Shown: positions 53,170-61,356 of the stretch, in pieces
Layout: every line of letters starts with the position of its first letter
Numbering within the stretch: the first letter of the stretch is position 1
Assembly: GCA_964454545.1 (NCBI GenBank)
Contig: CAYVTI010000004.1
Location: 1 to 64,000 of the forward strand
Length of the DNA: 64,000 nucleotides
Origin: JABCZZ01 sp964454545
GTDB taxonomy: Bacteria; Pseudomonadota; Alphaproteobacteria; Rickettsiales; JABCZZ01
Direction of reading: 5' to 3'
Position numbers and translations under genes: made by a program
The notes under the pieces: generated by a model
Seen by the model: only the letters and a program-made list of their open reading frames with translations
Database searches by the model: none
Told to the model about the DNA's origin: nothing

Positions 53170-54021
53170 TTACGGCATCATGCAGGCAAGCCTGCAAAAT
53201 TCCTCAACGCTTAATGTCTCCGCCCTGCGTGTCGGATCTATGCCTGCTGAACGAAGCCAACTTTCCGTATGATCCGAAACAGTCGCCAGCGAAGAGCGCA
53301 GCATCTTGCGGCGGTTGCCAAAGGCTGCGGCAAGGGTTGTTTCAAGCTGCTTCTTATCTGCTTGATAACGCGGCTTTGCAAGCGGCATAAGTTTTATTAC
53401 TGCGGAAACTACTTTCGGCGGCGGCACAAAGGCGCTTGCCGGCAAATCGAAGCAATGCTCAATGTCACACAGCCACTGAGCAATGACAGACAGCCTGCCA
53501 TATTGCCTGTTGCCGTGCTCCGCATATAAACGCTGCGCTACTTCCTTCTGGAACATGAGCGTCAGGCTTTGATAGGCGCTGCTATCGTTATATATGTCTT
53601 CCAGCCAGTTGATAAGCAGCTGCGTGCCTACGTTATAAGGCAGGTTGGAGATTATAGCGCGCGGCGCAGGCGCCACTTCAGGCAATGATACCTTGAGGGC
53701 ATCTTCAGGAATGATTACCAGCCTGCCGCCATATATATTTTTCAGCTCAGTGATTGCTGCGATGCAGCGTTCATCTTTCTCAACCGCGTAAACGCACCTT
53801 GCCCCGCTTTTGAGCAGAGAACGTGTAAGTCCGCCCGGGCCGGAGCCGACTTCCATGACGTTAACTCCGCTTAAATCTCCGGCCATGCGGACGATTTTGT
53901 CGGTGATATTCGTATCAAGCAGGAAGTGTTGCCCCAACGATTTTTTCGCTGACAATTCAAAGCGTTTAATAACATCACGCAGCGGAGGAAGGGCAGGATG
54001 GCTCATTTTTATAACTGGCAA
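53170..54021 (-). CDS. rsmA: 16S rRNA dimethyladenosine transferase
   Basis: Dimethylates A1518 and A1519 of 16S rRNA late in 30S assembly. 283 residues. KKSLGQHFLLD near residue 27, SAM motif VMEVGSGPGGLTRSLL near 56, catalytic motif IISNLPYNVGTQLL near 122, and PPPKVVSAVIKL near 200. Divergent from the ABC exporter, with 31 nt between the two starts. Confidence 0.96.
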   Translation of the reverse strand: MPVIKMSHPALPPLRDVIKRFELSAKKSLGQHFLLDTNITDKIVRMAGDLSGVNVMEVGSGPGGLTRSLLKSGARCVYAVEKDERCIAAITELKNIYGGRLVIIPEDALKVSLPEVAPAPRAIISNLPYNVGTQLLINWLEDIYNDSSAYQSLTLMFQKEVAQRLYAEHGNRQYGRLSVIAQWLCDIEHCFDLPASAFVPPPKVVSAVIKLMPLAKPRYQADKKQLETTLAAAFGNRRKMLRSSLATVSDHTESWLRSAGIDPTRRAETLSVEEFCRLACMMP

Positions 54022-54052
54022 TTAGCAGAAAACACGTTATTAAGTACAACAC

Positions 54053-55807
54053 ATGTTCAATATTGCCAACACATATAGAACCGTCCCGCTGGTTAAAAGG
54101 CTGTGGCAGCAGTATATAAAAAGCCATACGCACCTGCTGGCATTCGCAGTCATATGCATGCTGACCGTGGCCGGGGCAACCGCGGCCAACGCATGGATGA
54201 TGCAGCCGGTGCTGGACGACGTTTTCCTCAAAAAAGACGCCAAGATGCTCTTTTACGTCCCCATCGCAGTCTTTTCCATAGGAGCGATCAGCGCCTGCGC
54301 ATCCTACGGCCAGACGGTCATCATGCGCAATGTCGGCCAGCGCATCATCGCGGACATGCAGATTGATCTGTTTTCCCACCTGATGCATGCCGATCTGGCA
54401 GTATTCCATGATCAGGCGTCGGGAAGGCTCATTTCCCGCTTCACTAACGATATCATGATGATGCGTAACGCGGTCTCGACCGTGCTTACCGGGATCGCCA
54501 AGGATTTCTTCAGCATGCTTTTCCTCGTGATCCTGATGTTTCACCAAAGCGCCCAGCTGGCCCTTATCGCCTTTGTGGTGTTCCCGCTTTCCGTTTTCCC
54601 GGTGATACAGCTCGGGCGCAGGATGCGCAAGCTCTCCGATTCCGCGCAACACCAGCTTGGCAACCTTGCCGCCCAACTGGATGAGACCTTCCAGGGCGTG
54701 CGCATGGTCAAGGCCTATGGCCGTGAGGATCATGAGATAAGGCGCGCGCGGGGAATTATTGAAAAGCTTTATAGCCTCTACTTCAAAGGATCACGCGTGC
54801 AGGCGGCAGCCTCACCTATCATGGAGCTGCTGACCGGGGCGGCGATTGCTTCCGTCATCTGGTACGGCGGCTATAACGTCATTCACGGCACAACCACGCC
54901 GGGGGCATTCTTCTCCTTCGTTGCCGCCATGATTATGGCGTATAAGCCCGCAAAAACCCTCGTCACGCTGAATAACTCCCTGCAGGAAGGCATGGCGGCA
55001 GCGGGCAGGTTGTTTGCCGTCCTTGACATGAAACCTAAAATCTTCGATCAGGCGGATGCCAAAATCCTCAAAATCAGCAAAGGAGCAATACGTTTTGAAA
55101 ACGCTTCCTTCAATTACTCGCCGGACGTCAGCGTCATCAACGACATTACCTTCGACATTCCCGCCGGAAAGACAGTGGCGCTGGTCGGCGCATCCGGCAG
55201 CGGAAAATCAACCATCATCAACCTTATCCTTCGTTTCTATGACTTAAACCGTGGCATGATCACCGTAGACAATCAGGACATACGGGACGTAACGCTCGCT
55301 TCCCTGCGCAATGCCATGTCGCTTGTAAGCCAGGAAATTGTGCTGTTTGACGACACGGTGCGCGCGAATATCGCCTATGGCAGGCTGGGTGCAAGTGACG
55401 AAGAAATCAGGCAGGCCGCAAAAATGGCGGCGGCAGACGACTTTATCCGCGATCTGCCGCAAGGCTACGATACGATGATTGGCCCGCACGGAGTGAAACT
55501 TTCCGGCGGCCAGCGGCAACGGCTTGCCATCGCGCGCGCGGTGGTGAAGAATGCTCCCATCCTGCTGCTGGATGAAGCCACCTCGTCGCTGGACAATACG
55601 TCGGAACGCATTGTGCAGGGGGCGCTGGAAAAGCTCATGAAAGGACGCACGACGCTGGTAGTCGCGCACCGCCTTTCCACCATCCGTAATGCCGATATCA
55701 TCTATGTGCTGGATCGTGGAAAGATAGTGGAGTCAGGCAACCATGAGTCGCTGATCATACAAAGCGGCTCCTATTACGAGCTTTATGCCCAGACGCAGAA
55801 TATTTGA
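54053..55807 (+). CDS. ABC half-transporter, MsbA/lipid exporter type
   Basis: 584 residues: six-helix exporter domain (about 1-320) fused to an ATPase domain with Walker A GASGSGKST, signature LSGGQRQR, Walker B ILLLDEATSSLD and the H-loop AHRLS. It acts as a homodimer. The closest relatives by pattern are MsbA-like lipid A flippases of alphaproteobacteria, in keeping with the LPS genes of the window; other lipid or peptide cargo is possible. Confidence 0.9.
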   Translation: MFNIANTYRTVPLVKRLWQQYIKSHTHLLAFAVICMLTVAGATAANAWMMQPVLDDVFLKKDAKMLFYVPIAVFSIGAISACASYGQTVIMRNVGQRIIADMQIDLFSHLMHADLAVFHDQASGRLISRFTNDIMMMRNAVSTVLTGIAKDFFSMLFLVILMFHQSAQLALIAFVVFPLSVFPVIQLGRRMRKLSDSAQHQLGNLAAQLDETFQGVRMVKAYGREDHEIRRARGIIEKLYSLYFKGSRVQAAASPIMELLTGAAIASVIWYGGYNVIHGTTTPGAFFSFVAAMIMAYKPAKTLVTLNNSLQEGMAAAGRLFAVLDMKPKIFDQADAKILKISKGAIRFENASFNYSPDVSVINDITFDIPAGKTVALVGASGSGKSTIINLILRFYDLNRGMITVDNQDIRDVTLASLRNAMSLVSQEIVLFDDTVRANIAYGRLGASDEEIRQAAKMAAADDFIRDLPQGYDTMIGPHGVKLSGGQRQRLAIARAVVKNAPILLLDEATSSLDNTSERIVQGALEKLMKGRTTLVVAHRLSTIRNADIIYVLDRGKIVESGNHESLIIQSGSYYELYAQTQNI

Positions 55808-55814
55808 GCGCTAA

Positions 55815-57101
55815 TTATTTCTCCGCCCTCTTCTTGTTCCAGTAATCAAGGCGTTTTATTATTTCCCGCTCAAAACCGCGTTCCACAGGCTGGTAGTAAA
55901 CCTTGCGTTCCATGCCATTCGGAAAATAATTCTGGCCGGAGAAAGCGTCTTCCTCGTCATGATCATAGGTATATCCTTTGCCGTAGCCAATGTCTTTCAT
56001 TAATCTGGTGGGAGCGTTCAATATGTGCATGGGTGGCATGAGCGAACCAAGCTGCTTCGCATCCCTTCCCGCCGATTTATGCGCCACATACGCGGCGTTG
56101 GATTTTGGCGCGGTGGCAAGATAAATCACCGCCTGCGCGATGGCGAGTTCGCCTTCGGGCGAACCGAGAAAATCATAGGCGTCCTTTGCCGCAAGCGCCT
56201 GATGCACGGCCTGCGGATCAGCCATCCCGATATCCTCCACCGCAAAACGTACCAGGCGGCGGACAATGTAAAGCGGGGCTTCACCGCCATCCAGCATTCT
56301 GTGCAGCCAATAGAGCGCAGCGTCGACATCCGAACCGCGCAGGGATTTATGCAGCGCGCTTATCAGGTTGTAATGGCTTTCCTGATGCTTGTCGTAAATA
56401 GGGGCGCGTTGCTGAAGCAAGGTACCGAGGGACTCAGGGCTTAAGGGATTGGAGGGTTTAATATTATAGAGTTCATCTATGAGATTAAGGAAATACCTGC
56501 CATCGCCATCCGCCATCGCGCACAATGTGATGAACGCGTCATCCATGAGCGGCAGCTCGCATTTCATATAATCCTCGGCTTTTTTGAGAAGCTGTCTCAT
56601 GGCGGCATCATCGAGGCGCTTCAGCACCAGCACGCGACAGCGCGAAAGCAACGCGGAATTAAGCTCGAAAGAGGGGTTTTCCGTGGTCGCGCCTACAAGC
56701 AAGACTGTGCCGTTTTCAACATAAGGCAGGAATACATCCTGTTGGGCGCGGTTGAAACGGTGGATTTCATCGACAAACAGCAAGGTGCGCACACCGTCCT
56801 GCAAGCGTGTAGCCGCCTTATCAAAAAGCTTTTTGAGTTCCGTAACGCCGCTGGTCACCGCCGAGATATTTTCCATCTCATAGCCGCTCTGCTCGGCAAG
56901 CAGCCTCGCTATCGTGGTCTTGCCGCAACCGGGAGGCCCCCAGAGGATGATGGAGGAATACTGGCGTGAATTTATCATGCGCCCGATAGGGCTATCCTTA
57001 CCCAACAGATGATCCTGCCCCACTACCTCGGCAAACGCCTTTGGCCGCAAGCGGTCGGCAAGCGGCGCGGCGGAGACGGTATCACTAAAGAGGGTTTTCA
57101 T
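55815..57101 (-). CDS. rarA: Replication-associated recombination protein A
   Basis: AAA+ ATPase (MgsA/RarA, relative of WRNIP1) that acts at stalled forks. 428 residues: Walker A GPPGCGKTT near residue 56, Walker B FVDEIHRFN near 108, sensor TTENPSFELNSALLSRC near 134, and the C-terminal tetramer domain (HKSLRGSDVDAALYWLHRML, YGKGYTYDHD). Follows folE by 21 nt on the same strand. Confidence 0.96.
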   Translation of the reverse strand: MKTLFSDTVSAAPLADRLRPKAFAEVVGQDHLLGKDSPIGRMINSRQYSSIILWGPPGCGKTTIARLLAEQSGYEMENISAVTSGVTELKKLFDKAATRLQDGVRTLLFVDEIHRFNRAQQDVFLPYVENGTVLLVGATTENPSFELNSALLSRCRVLVLKRLDDAAMRQLLKKAEDYMKCELPLMDDAFITLCAMADGDGRYFLNLIDELYNIKPSNPLSPESLGTLLQQRAPIYDKHQESHYNLISALHKSLRGSDVDAALYWLHRMLDGGEAPLYIVRRLVRFAVEDIGMADPQAVHQALAAKDAYDFLGSPEGELAIAQAVIYLATAPKSNAAYVAHKSAGRDAKQLGSLMPPMHILNAPTRLMKDIGYGKGYTYDHDEEDAFSGQNYFPNGMERKVYYQPVERGFEREIIKRLDYWNKKRAEK

Positions 57102-57122
57102 CAGCCCAACAATAAACTTAAA

Positions 57123-57725
57123 TCACTGTCCCCGCAACAGGCTGAAGAATTCCTGGCGGCTCCTGGCATCGGAGCGGAAGCGCCCGAGCATATGGCTGGT
57201 CTGCATGACCGAACCGCGCTTATGCACCCCCCGTGAAGTCATGCACTGGTGTACCGCTTCTATTACCACCGCCACCCCTTTGGGCTGCAATATGTTGTTG
57301 AGATCATTAGCAATCTGCGCTGTCATCTTTTCCTGTATCTGCAGGCGCTTGGCATAGACGTCCACCAGCCTCGCAAGCTTGCTGATGCCCACCACCTTGT
57401 GCGTCGGCATATAGGCGATATGCGCTTTGCCGGTAAACGGCACCATATGGTGCTCGCAGTGCGACTCGAACTCTATATCACGCAGCACCACAATCTCGTC
57501 ATAGCCTTCGACTTCCTTGAAGGTGCGGCTTAATATTTCAGACGGGTCCGTTTCATAGCCCGCGAAAAACTCGCGGTATGCCTTGGCAACACGCTTGGGC
57601 GTGTCCCTTAGTCCCTCACGGTCAGGATTATCACCCGCCCAGCGGATGAGGGTACGCACTGCTTCTTCCGCTTCCTCGCGGGTTACCGATATTCTCCGGG
57701 ATGGTTTTGACGGTTTGGATGTCAT
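57123..57725 (-). CDS. folE: GTP cyclohydrolase I
   Basis: Converts GTP to dihydroneopterin triphosphate for folate. 200 residues. Zinc and catalytic residues are in ESHCEHHMVPFTG near residue 95 and in QCMTSRGVHKRGSVMQTS near 165; REGLRDTPKRVAKAYREF is the usual N-terminal signature. Upstream of rarA in what looks like a two-gene unit. pabB, also for folate, is at 42.4 kb. Confidence 0.97.
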   Translation of the reverse strand: MTSKPSKPSRRISVTREEAEEAVRTLIRWAGDNPDREGLRDTPKRVAKAYREFFAGYETDPSEILSRTFKEVEGYDEIVVLRDIEFESHCEHHMVPFTGKAHIAYMPTHKVVGISKLARLVDVYAKRLQIQEKMTAQIANDLNNILQPKGVAVVIEAVHQCMTSRGVHKRGSVMQTSHMLGRFRSDARSRQEFFSLLRGQ

Positions 57726-57804
57726 TTTTATTCTTTCTTTGTGGCGTAAAATCTCTTAATAGATTTAATAGATATGAAAGGTATTCTTACCATAAGAGAT
57801 GACT

Positions 57805-58122
57805 ATGCCAATTAAAAATATTAATTCCGATATGTTAAAGCAATGGCTGGAAAAAGACGAGGCCATAGTGGTGGATGTCCGCGAGCCTTCCGAGCACAGC
57901 ACCGGCGTCATACCCGGCGCGGTGCTCATGCCGCTTGCGACTGTGTCGCTTCGCGCCATACCCAACCTGCGCGGCAGAAAGCTGGTCTTGCAGTGCCGAT
58001 CCGGCGCAAGAAGCCAGACAGCGGGAGAAACGCTGCTGAAAGAAAAGCCGGACCTTGAAGTGTACAATCTTGCCGGAGGTATCCTTGAATGGGCTGCGGC
58101 GGGTAACGCGGTAAAGCAATGA
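57805..58122 (+). CDS. Single-domain rhodanese-like sulfurtransferase
   Basis: 105 residues, one rhodanese domain. VVDVREPSEHSTGVIPGA near residue 24; active-site loop CRSGARS with the sulfur-accepting Cys near residue 63. It can carry persulfide; the physiological partner is unknown. ATG 57805 has AAGAG six bases upstream and is preferred over ATG 57799. Stop overlaps the ddl start (ATGA). Confidence 0.92.
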   Translation: MPIKNINSDMLKQWLEKDEAIVVDVREPSEHSTGVIPGAVLMPLATVSLRAIPNLRGRKLVLQCRSGARSQTAGETLLKEKPDLEVYNLAGGILEWAAAGNAVKQ

Positions 58123-59030
58123 GCAGGCACGTAGCCGTCCTTCTCGGCGGAATGTCAGCGGAGCGCGAGGTATCCTTAAGCTCCGGCAAGGCAGTCACCA
58201 GAGCGCTGGAAGACTTGGGATATAAAGTTACTATCATTGATGCAAAAAGCGATACGCTGGCCCAGCTTCTGGACGTAAAACCGGATGTCGTTTTCAATGC
58301 ACTGCATGGCCGCTGGGGGGAAGACGGATGCGTGCAGGGGTTGCTGGAGCTGCTTAGAATTCCTTATACCCATTCCGGGGTACTGGCATCCGCGCTTGCA
58401 ATGGATAAACCCATGGCGAAGAAAATTTTCGCTGCAGCAGGCATGAATGTTGCGGAAAGTCTGCTTGCACATAAGAGCGACATCATTGGTAGAGATGTAA
58501 TGAAACGTCCGTATGTGATAAAACCTTACAATGAAGGCTCCAGCGTTGGCGTGAAGCTGGTTTTTGAGAAGGACAATTTCTTCTTTACCGAGCAGAACTG
58601 GGCGTATGGCGATTATGTCATGGTGGAGAAATATATCCCTGGACGGGAAATCACTGTCGCCGTACTTGATGATAAGCCGCTCGCCGTTACAGAAATAACC
58701 ACCAAGGCCGGGTTTTACGACTATGAGAATAAATATACGGCCGGAGGATCGACGCATATATGTCCTGCCCCGCTGCCCAAGCATAAATATGAGGAGGTCA
58801 TGGCAATGGCGCTCACCGCCCACCGCGCGCTCGGATGCCGCGGGCTGACACGCTCCGATTTCCGCTATGACGATACCAAAGGAAAGGATGGTATTTTCTT
58901 CATACTTGAGCTAAACTCTCAGCCGGGCATGACGCCGCTTTCTCTTTCGCCGGAGATTGCAAATTATGCCGGAATAGGATTTAATGAACTGGTAGACCGC
59001 CTGATTAAAGGTGCAAGACTGGGAAATTGA
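58119..59030 (+). CDS. ddl: D-alanine--D-alanine ligase
   Basis: Makes the D-Ala-D-Ala end of the peptidoglycan peptide. 303 residues, ATP-grasp enzyme: LLGGMSAEREVSLSSG near residue 7, HGRWGEDGCVQGLLEL near 64, KPYNEGSSVGV near 133, ELNSQPGMTPLS near 267. Coupled to the rhodanese gene and 90 nt upstream of ftsQ, as in dcw clusters. Confidence 0.97.
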   Translation: MSRHVAVLLGGMSAEREVSLSSGKAVTRALEDLGYKVTIIDAKSDTLAQLLDVKPDVVFNALHGRWGEDGCVQGLLELLRIPYTHSGVLASALAMDKPMAKKIFAAAGMNVAESLLAHKSDIIGRDVMKRPYVIKPYNEGSSVGVKLVFEKDNFFFTEQNWAYGDYVMVEKYIPGREITVAVLDDKPLAVTEITTKAGFYDYENKYTAGGSTHICPAPLPKHKYEEVMAMALTAHRALGCRGLTRSDFRYDDTKGKDGIFFILELNSQPGMTPLSLSPEIANYAGIGFNELVDRLIKGARLGN

Positions 59031-59120
59031 TTAGTTGATGCAGTCAGGGAACTGCCGCAAAGCGTTAGGTTCACCGCAAAGGCCAGAAGGCCGGGGCGGG
59101 AACGATTAAAAAAGGACAGT

Positions 59121-59996
59121 ATGCCCAAAGCGAAACGTAACCTTACGACACGCCAGAGAGAAAGCAAAAAGATCAGCCGCAAGCGCGCCGTGCGCCACTG
59201 GTGGAAGATCACCGCGCAGCGCGTGATGATTGCGCTCGTTGCGCTTTTCATCCTGTCGCTTGCCGCAGGCGGGGTGATAGTATGGCGATCTTCCGATAAG
59301 GTGATGCAGTTTGCAAGCGTCACCGGCAACAAATTCTGGCAGCAGACGGCCAGGCTTGGGTTCAAAGTAGGAAATGTCTATCTTGAAGGGCGCAAGTATA
59401 CGCCGCTTTCCGACATCATCAAGGCAATGAACATCCGCACGGGAGAGCCGATACTTGGGCTGTCGCTTAACGCCATACGCGACAATCTTCAGGCCATTCC
59501 GCGCGTGAAATACGCCGAGGTGGCGCGGGTGCTCCCCGACCAGCTACATATACGCATCGTAGAGCGCGAGCCGGTGGCCATATGGCAGAACAAGGGCAAG
59601 CTGCATCTTATAGATGATGACGGTATAGCCATGGAATATATCGACCCGGCGCAATATAAAAACCTACTGGTGGTGGTTGGCAGCGATGCGCCCTCCCATA
59701 TCCATGAGCTGCTTGCCATGCTGGCTTTAGAACCGGAGATGAGCAAAGATGTCATCGCGGCGCTGCGTATCGGGGAGCGACGCTGGAACGTCCGCTTCAA
59801 GAATGGCATTGAAGTGAAGCTGCCGGAGAAAAACGCGACGCAGGCATGGCAGAGCTTTGCCGGCATGCAGCGCGAGGATCATATCCTTGACCGCACCATA
59901 CAGTCGGTGGACATGCGCCTCCCCGACCGAATCTTCGTGAAATATTCCACCCCATCGGAGATTACCCCGGTTAAATATACAGGGAATGCGATTTAA
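59121..59996 (+). CDS. ftsQ: Cell division protein FtsQ
   Basis: Bitopic divisome protein that bridges early and late division proteins. 291 residues: basic cytoplasmic N-terminus, one membrane helix (about 35-55), POTRA domain (VGNVYLEGRKYTPLSDIIKAM, near 90) and beta domain. AAAAAAGGACAGT before the ATG is a good ribosome site. Odd point: ftsA and ftsZ, which normally follow, are absent; the next gene is convergent and unrelated. Confidence 0.93.
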   Translation: MPKAKRNLTTRQRESKKISRKRAVRHWWKITAQRVMIALVALFILSLAAGGVIVWRSSDKVMQFASVTGNKFWQQTARLGFKVGNVYLEGRKYTPLSDIIKAMNIRTGEPILGLSLNAIRDNLQAIPRVKYAEVARVLPDQLHIRIVEREPVAIWQNKGKLHLIDDDGIAMEYIDPAQYKNLLVVVGSDAPSHIHELLAMLALEPEMSKDVIAALRIGERRWNVRFKNGIEVKLPEKNATQAWQSFAGMQREDHILDRTIQSVDMRLPDRIFVKYSTPSEITPVKYTGNAI

Positions 59997-60919
59997 AATG
60001 AACGAGGTTTCGGTTTGCCAAAATTTCCTTTAGCTGAATTGTTTGCCTGTTGTCCGGTATTTCCCTGCATTCTTTGCAATTTTTCTTTCAACAGCATGGG
60101 TTCAGCAGTATTTCCTTGAAATCCATCTGTACGTGGGTTTTGATTTCCAAAACGCTTTTTTAAGTCCTCTAGCGTAACCGTAGGTCTAAACTCAGCTCGC
60201 TCTTTTACAGCCTGGAAGGCAGCAGCTTCCAGTGCTCCTTGCAATCCTAGTTGGTATTCAACAGGATCACTTGCTTCTAGAACAATCCTCTTCACTTCCT
60301 TCATATAGTATGGCTCAGGTGGTTCAGATGACGTGGTTAGAGTGCCCAATGCCGTCCTGGGAATATTATATCCCAATCTTTCCAGTTCACTATTCATTTC
60401 ATTATGGAATTTCTCATCTCTCAGCTGCAAAAAATCCCAACGAATTCCAGTTTTCTGTATGACCGCCAGCGCCTGTCCTGCAAATTCGGCAGTTTTCTCC
60501 CCTATCCTTTTAATATCGTCACCGTCCTCTATGCGAATAGTAATACCACTGGTATCAAGACCTAAATGCTTCAATGCCATAACAACTCTTTCGCATCTTT
60601 CGGATTGTTCTTTTATATTATCCGACTTAGATGCCCATATAAGACTGGTTAAATAGCACGCCTGCCGGAGAAAAGCCCCTTTCACTGCCTTGTCAAAAAC
60701 ATCTTTGGTAACAGCGGGTCCACTATCATCAAGCAATTGATAATTATGGTTTCCATCAGCACCTTTTATCGCGGGATTCTCTGCTATTTTTTCCACGATT
60801 TCCTCTACGCTAGCAGCATGGCCATGCTGCAAATGTCGCCAGTGCGCGCGAGCTTCCTTAATGAGATCATCGTTGCGCATCATTTTCCATCTTACTTTGT
60901 CGTTGCGATTAATGGTCAT
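59993..60919 (-). CDS. Hypothetical soluble protein
   Basis: 308 residues, no signal peptide or membrane helix. Mostly helical and charged (KDVFDKAVKGAFLRQACYL, SERCERVVMALKHLG), with a Gln/Asn/Gly-rich end (QGNTGQQANNSAKGNFGKP). More AT-rich than its neighbours. GGGAAA before the ATG and TATAAA (60943-60938) fit an expressed gene. Its stop overlaps that of ftsQ. No family recognised; could be lineage specific. Confidence 0.75.
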   Translation of the reverse strand: MTINRNDKVRWKMMRNDDLIKEARAHWRHLQHGHAASVEEIVEKIAENPAIKGADGNHNYQLLDDSGPAVTKDVFDKAVKGAFLRQACYLTSLIWASKSDNIKEQSERCERVVMALKHLGLDTSGITIRIEDGDDIKRIGEKTAEFAGQALAVIQKTGIRWDFLQLRDEKFHNEMNSELERLGYNIPRTALGTLTTSSEPPEPYYMKEVKRIVLEASDPVEYQLGLQGALEAAAFQAVKERAEFRPTVTLEDLKKRFGNQNPRTDGFQGNTAEPMLLKEKLQRMQGNTGQQANNSAKGNFGKPKPRSF

Positions 60920-60948
60920 AATATTTCCCGATTTCCATTTATAGTCGT

Positions 60949-60978
60949 TCAGAACCGCTTGTGCTGGATTGGTTCTGA
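60949..60978. promoter_or_regulatory. Inverted repeat over the promoter of the 308-residue unknown
   Basis: TCAGAACC (60949-60956) and GGTTCTGA (60971-60978) are perfect 8-bp arms 14 nt apart. They cover the -35 position of a promoter whose -10 would be TATAAA at 60943-60938. Candidate operator. Confidence 0.4.
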
Positions 60979-60995
60979 CAAAAACTATATCTGTA

Positions 60996-61020
60996 AAATA
61001 TTAAACAAACGTTAATATTT
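60996..61020. promoter_or_regulatory. 9-bp palindrome containing a CtrA-type TTAA-N7-TTAA box
   Basis: AAATATTAA (60996-61004) and TTAATATTT (61012-61020) are perfect arms 7 nt apart, so the inner half sites read TTAA-N7-TTAA. It lies in the 188-nt region between two divergent genes and next to a division gene cluster. CtrA binding is inference; an AT-rich site for another dimeric regulator is possible. Confidence 0.4.
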
Positions 61021-61107
61021 CATAACTTTTCCTCCGTTAATCCTCCGCAGACACCCATTGCATCAAAGATTAGAATAGGTTATGCAGGTATATCCAAGGA
61101 GGGAAGC

Positions 61108-61356
61108 GTGGCTGAGTTCATTCCGACAGGCATAGGCGGGTTGCAGGCCCGTACCACCGTAAAGCGCAATGTGGTGCGCGACAAGGCTTTCGGCACGCCT
61201 TCCTACAATCGCCAGGAATTTTATCCGCCGCCGCGCCCGCGCCTCAATTTCATTCCCTCGCAGGAGGCCATCGACGCGCTGGTCGAACGCGCCGTGGCTG
61301 CGCTTGCCAAGGGCATTTACTGGGATCGCGGGTCGATCATCAATCTCGTGTTATGA
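61108..61356 (+). CDS. Small conserved protein coupled to gcdH
   Basis: 82 residues, GTG start with GGAGGG six bases upstream. A Pro/Arg-rich middle (FYPPPRPRLNFIPS) is followed by a helix (AIDALVERAVAALAKG) and a conserved-looking end YWDRGSIINLVL. I recall similar small proteins in alphaproteobacteria but no function. Its TGA overlaps the gcdH ATG, so the two are made together. High GC, like gcdH and unlike the AT-rich unknown upstream. Confidence 0.8.
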   Translation: MAEFIPTGIGGLQARTTVKRNVVRDKAFGTPSYNRQEFYPPPRPRLNFIPSQEAIDALVERAVAALAKGIYWDRGSIINLVL

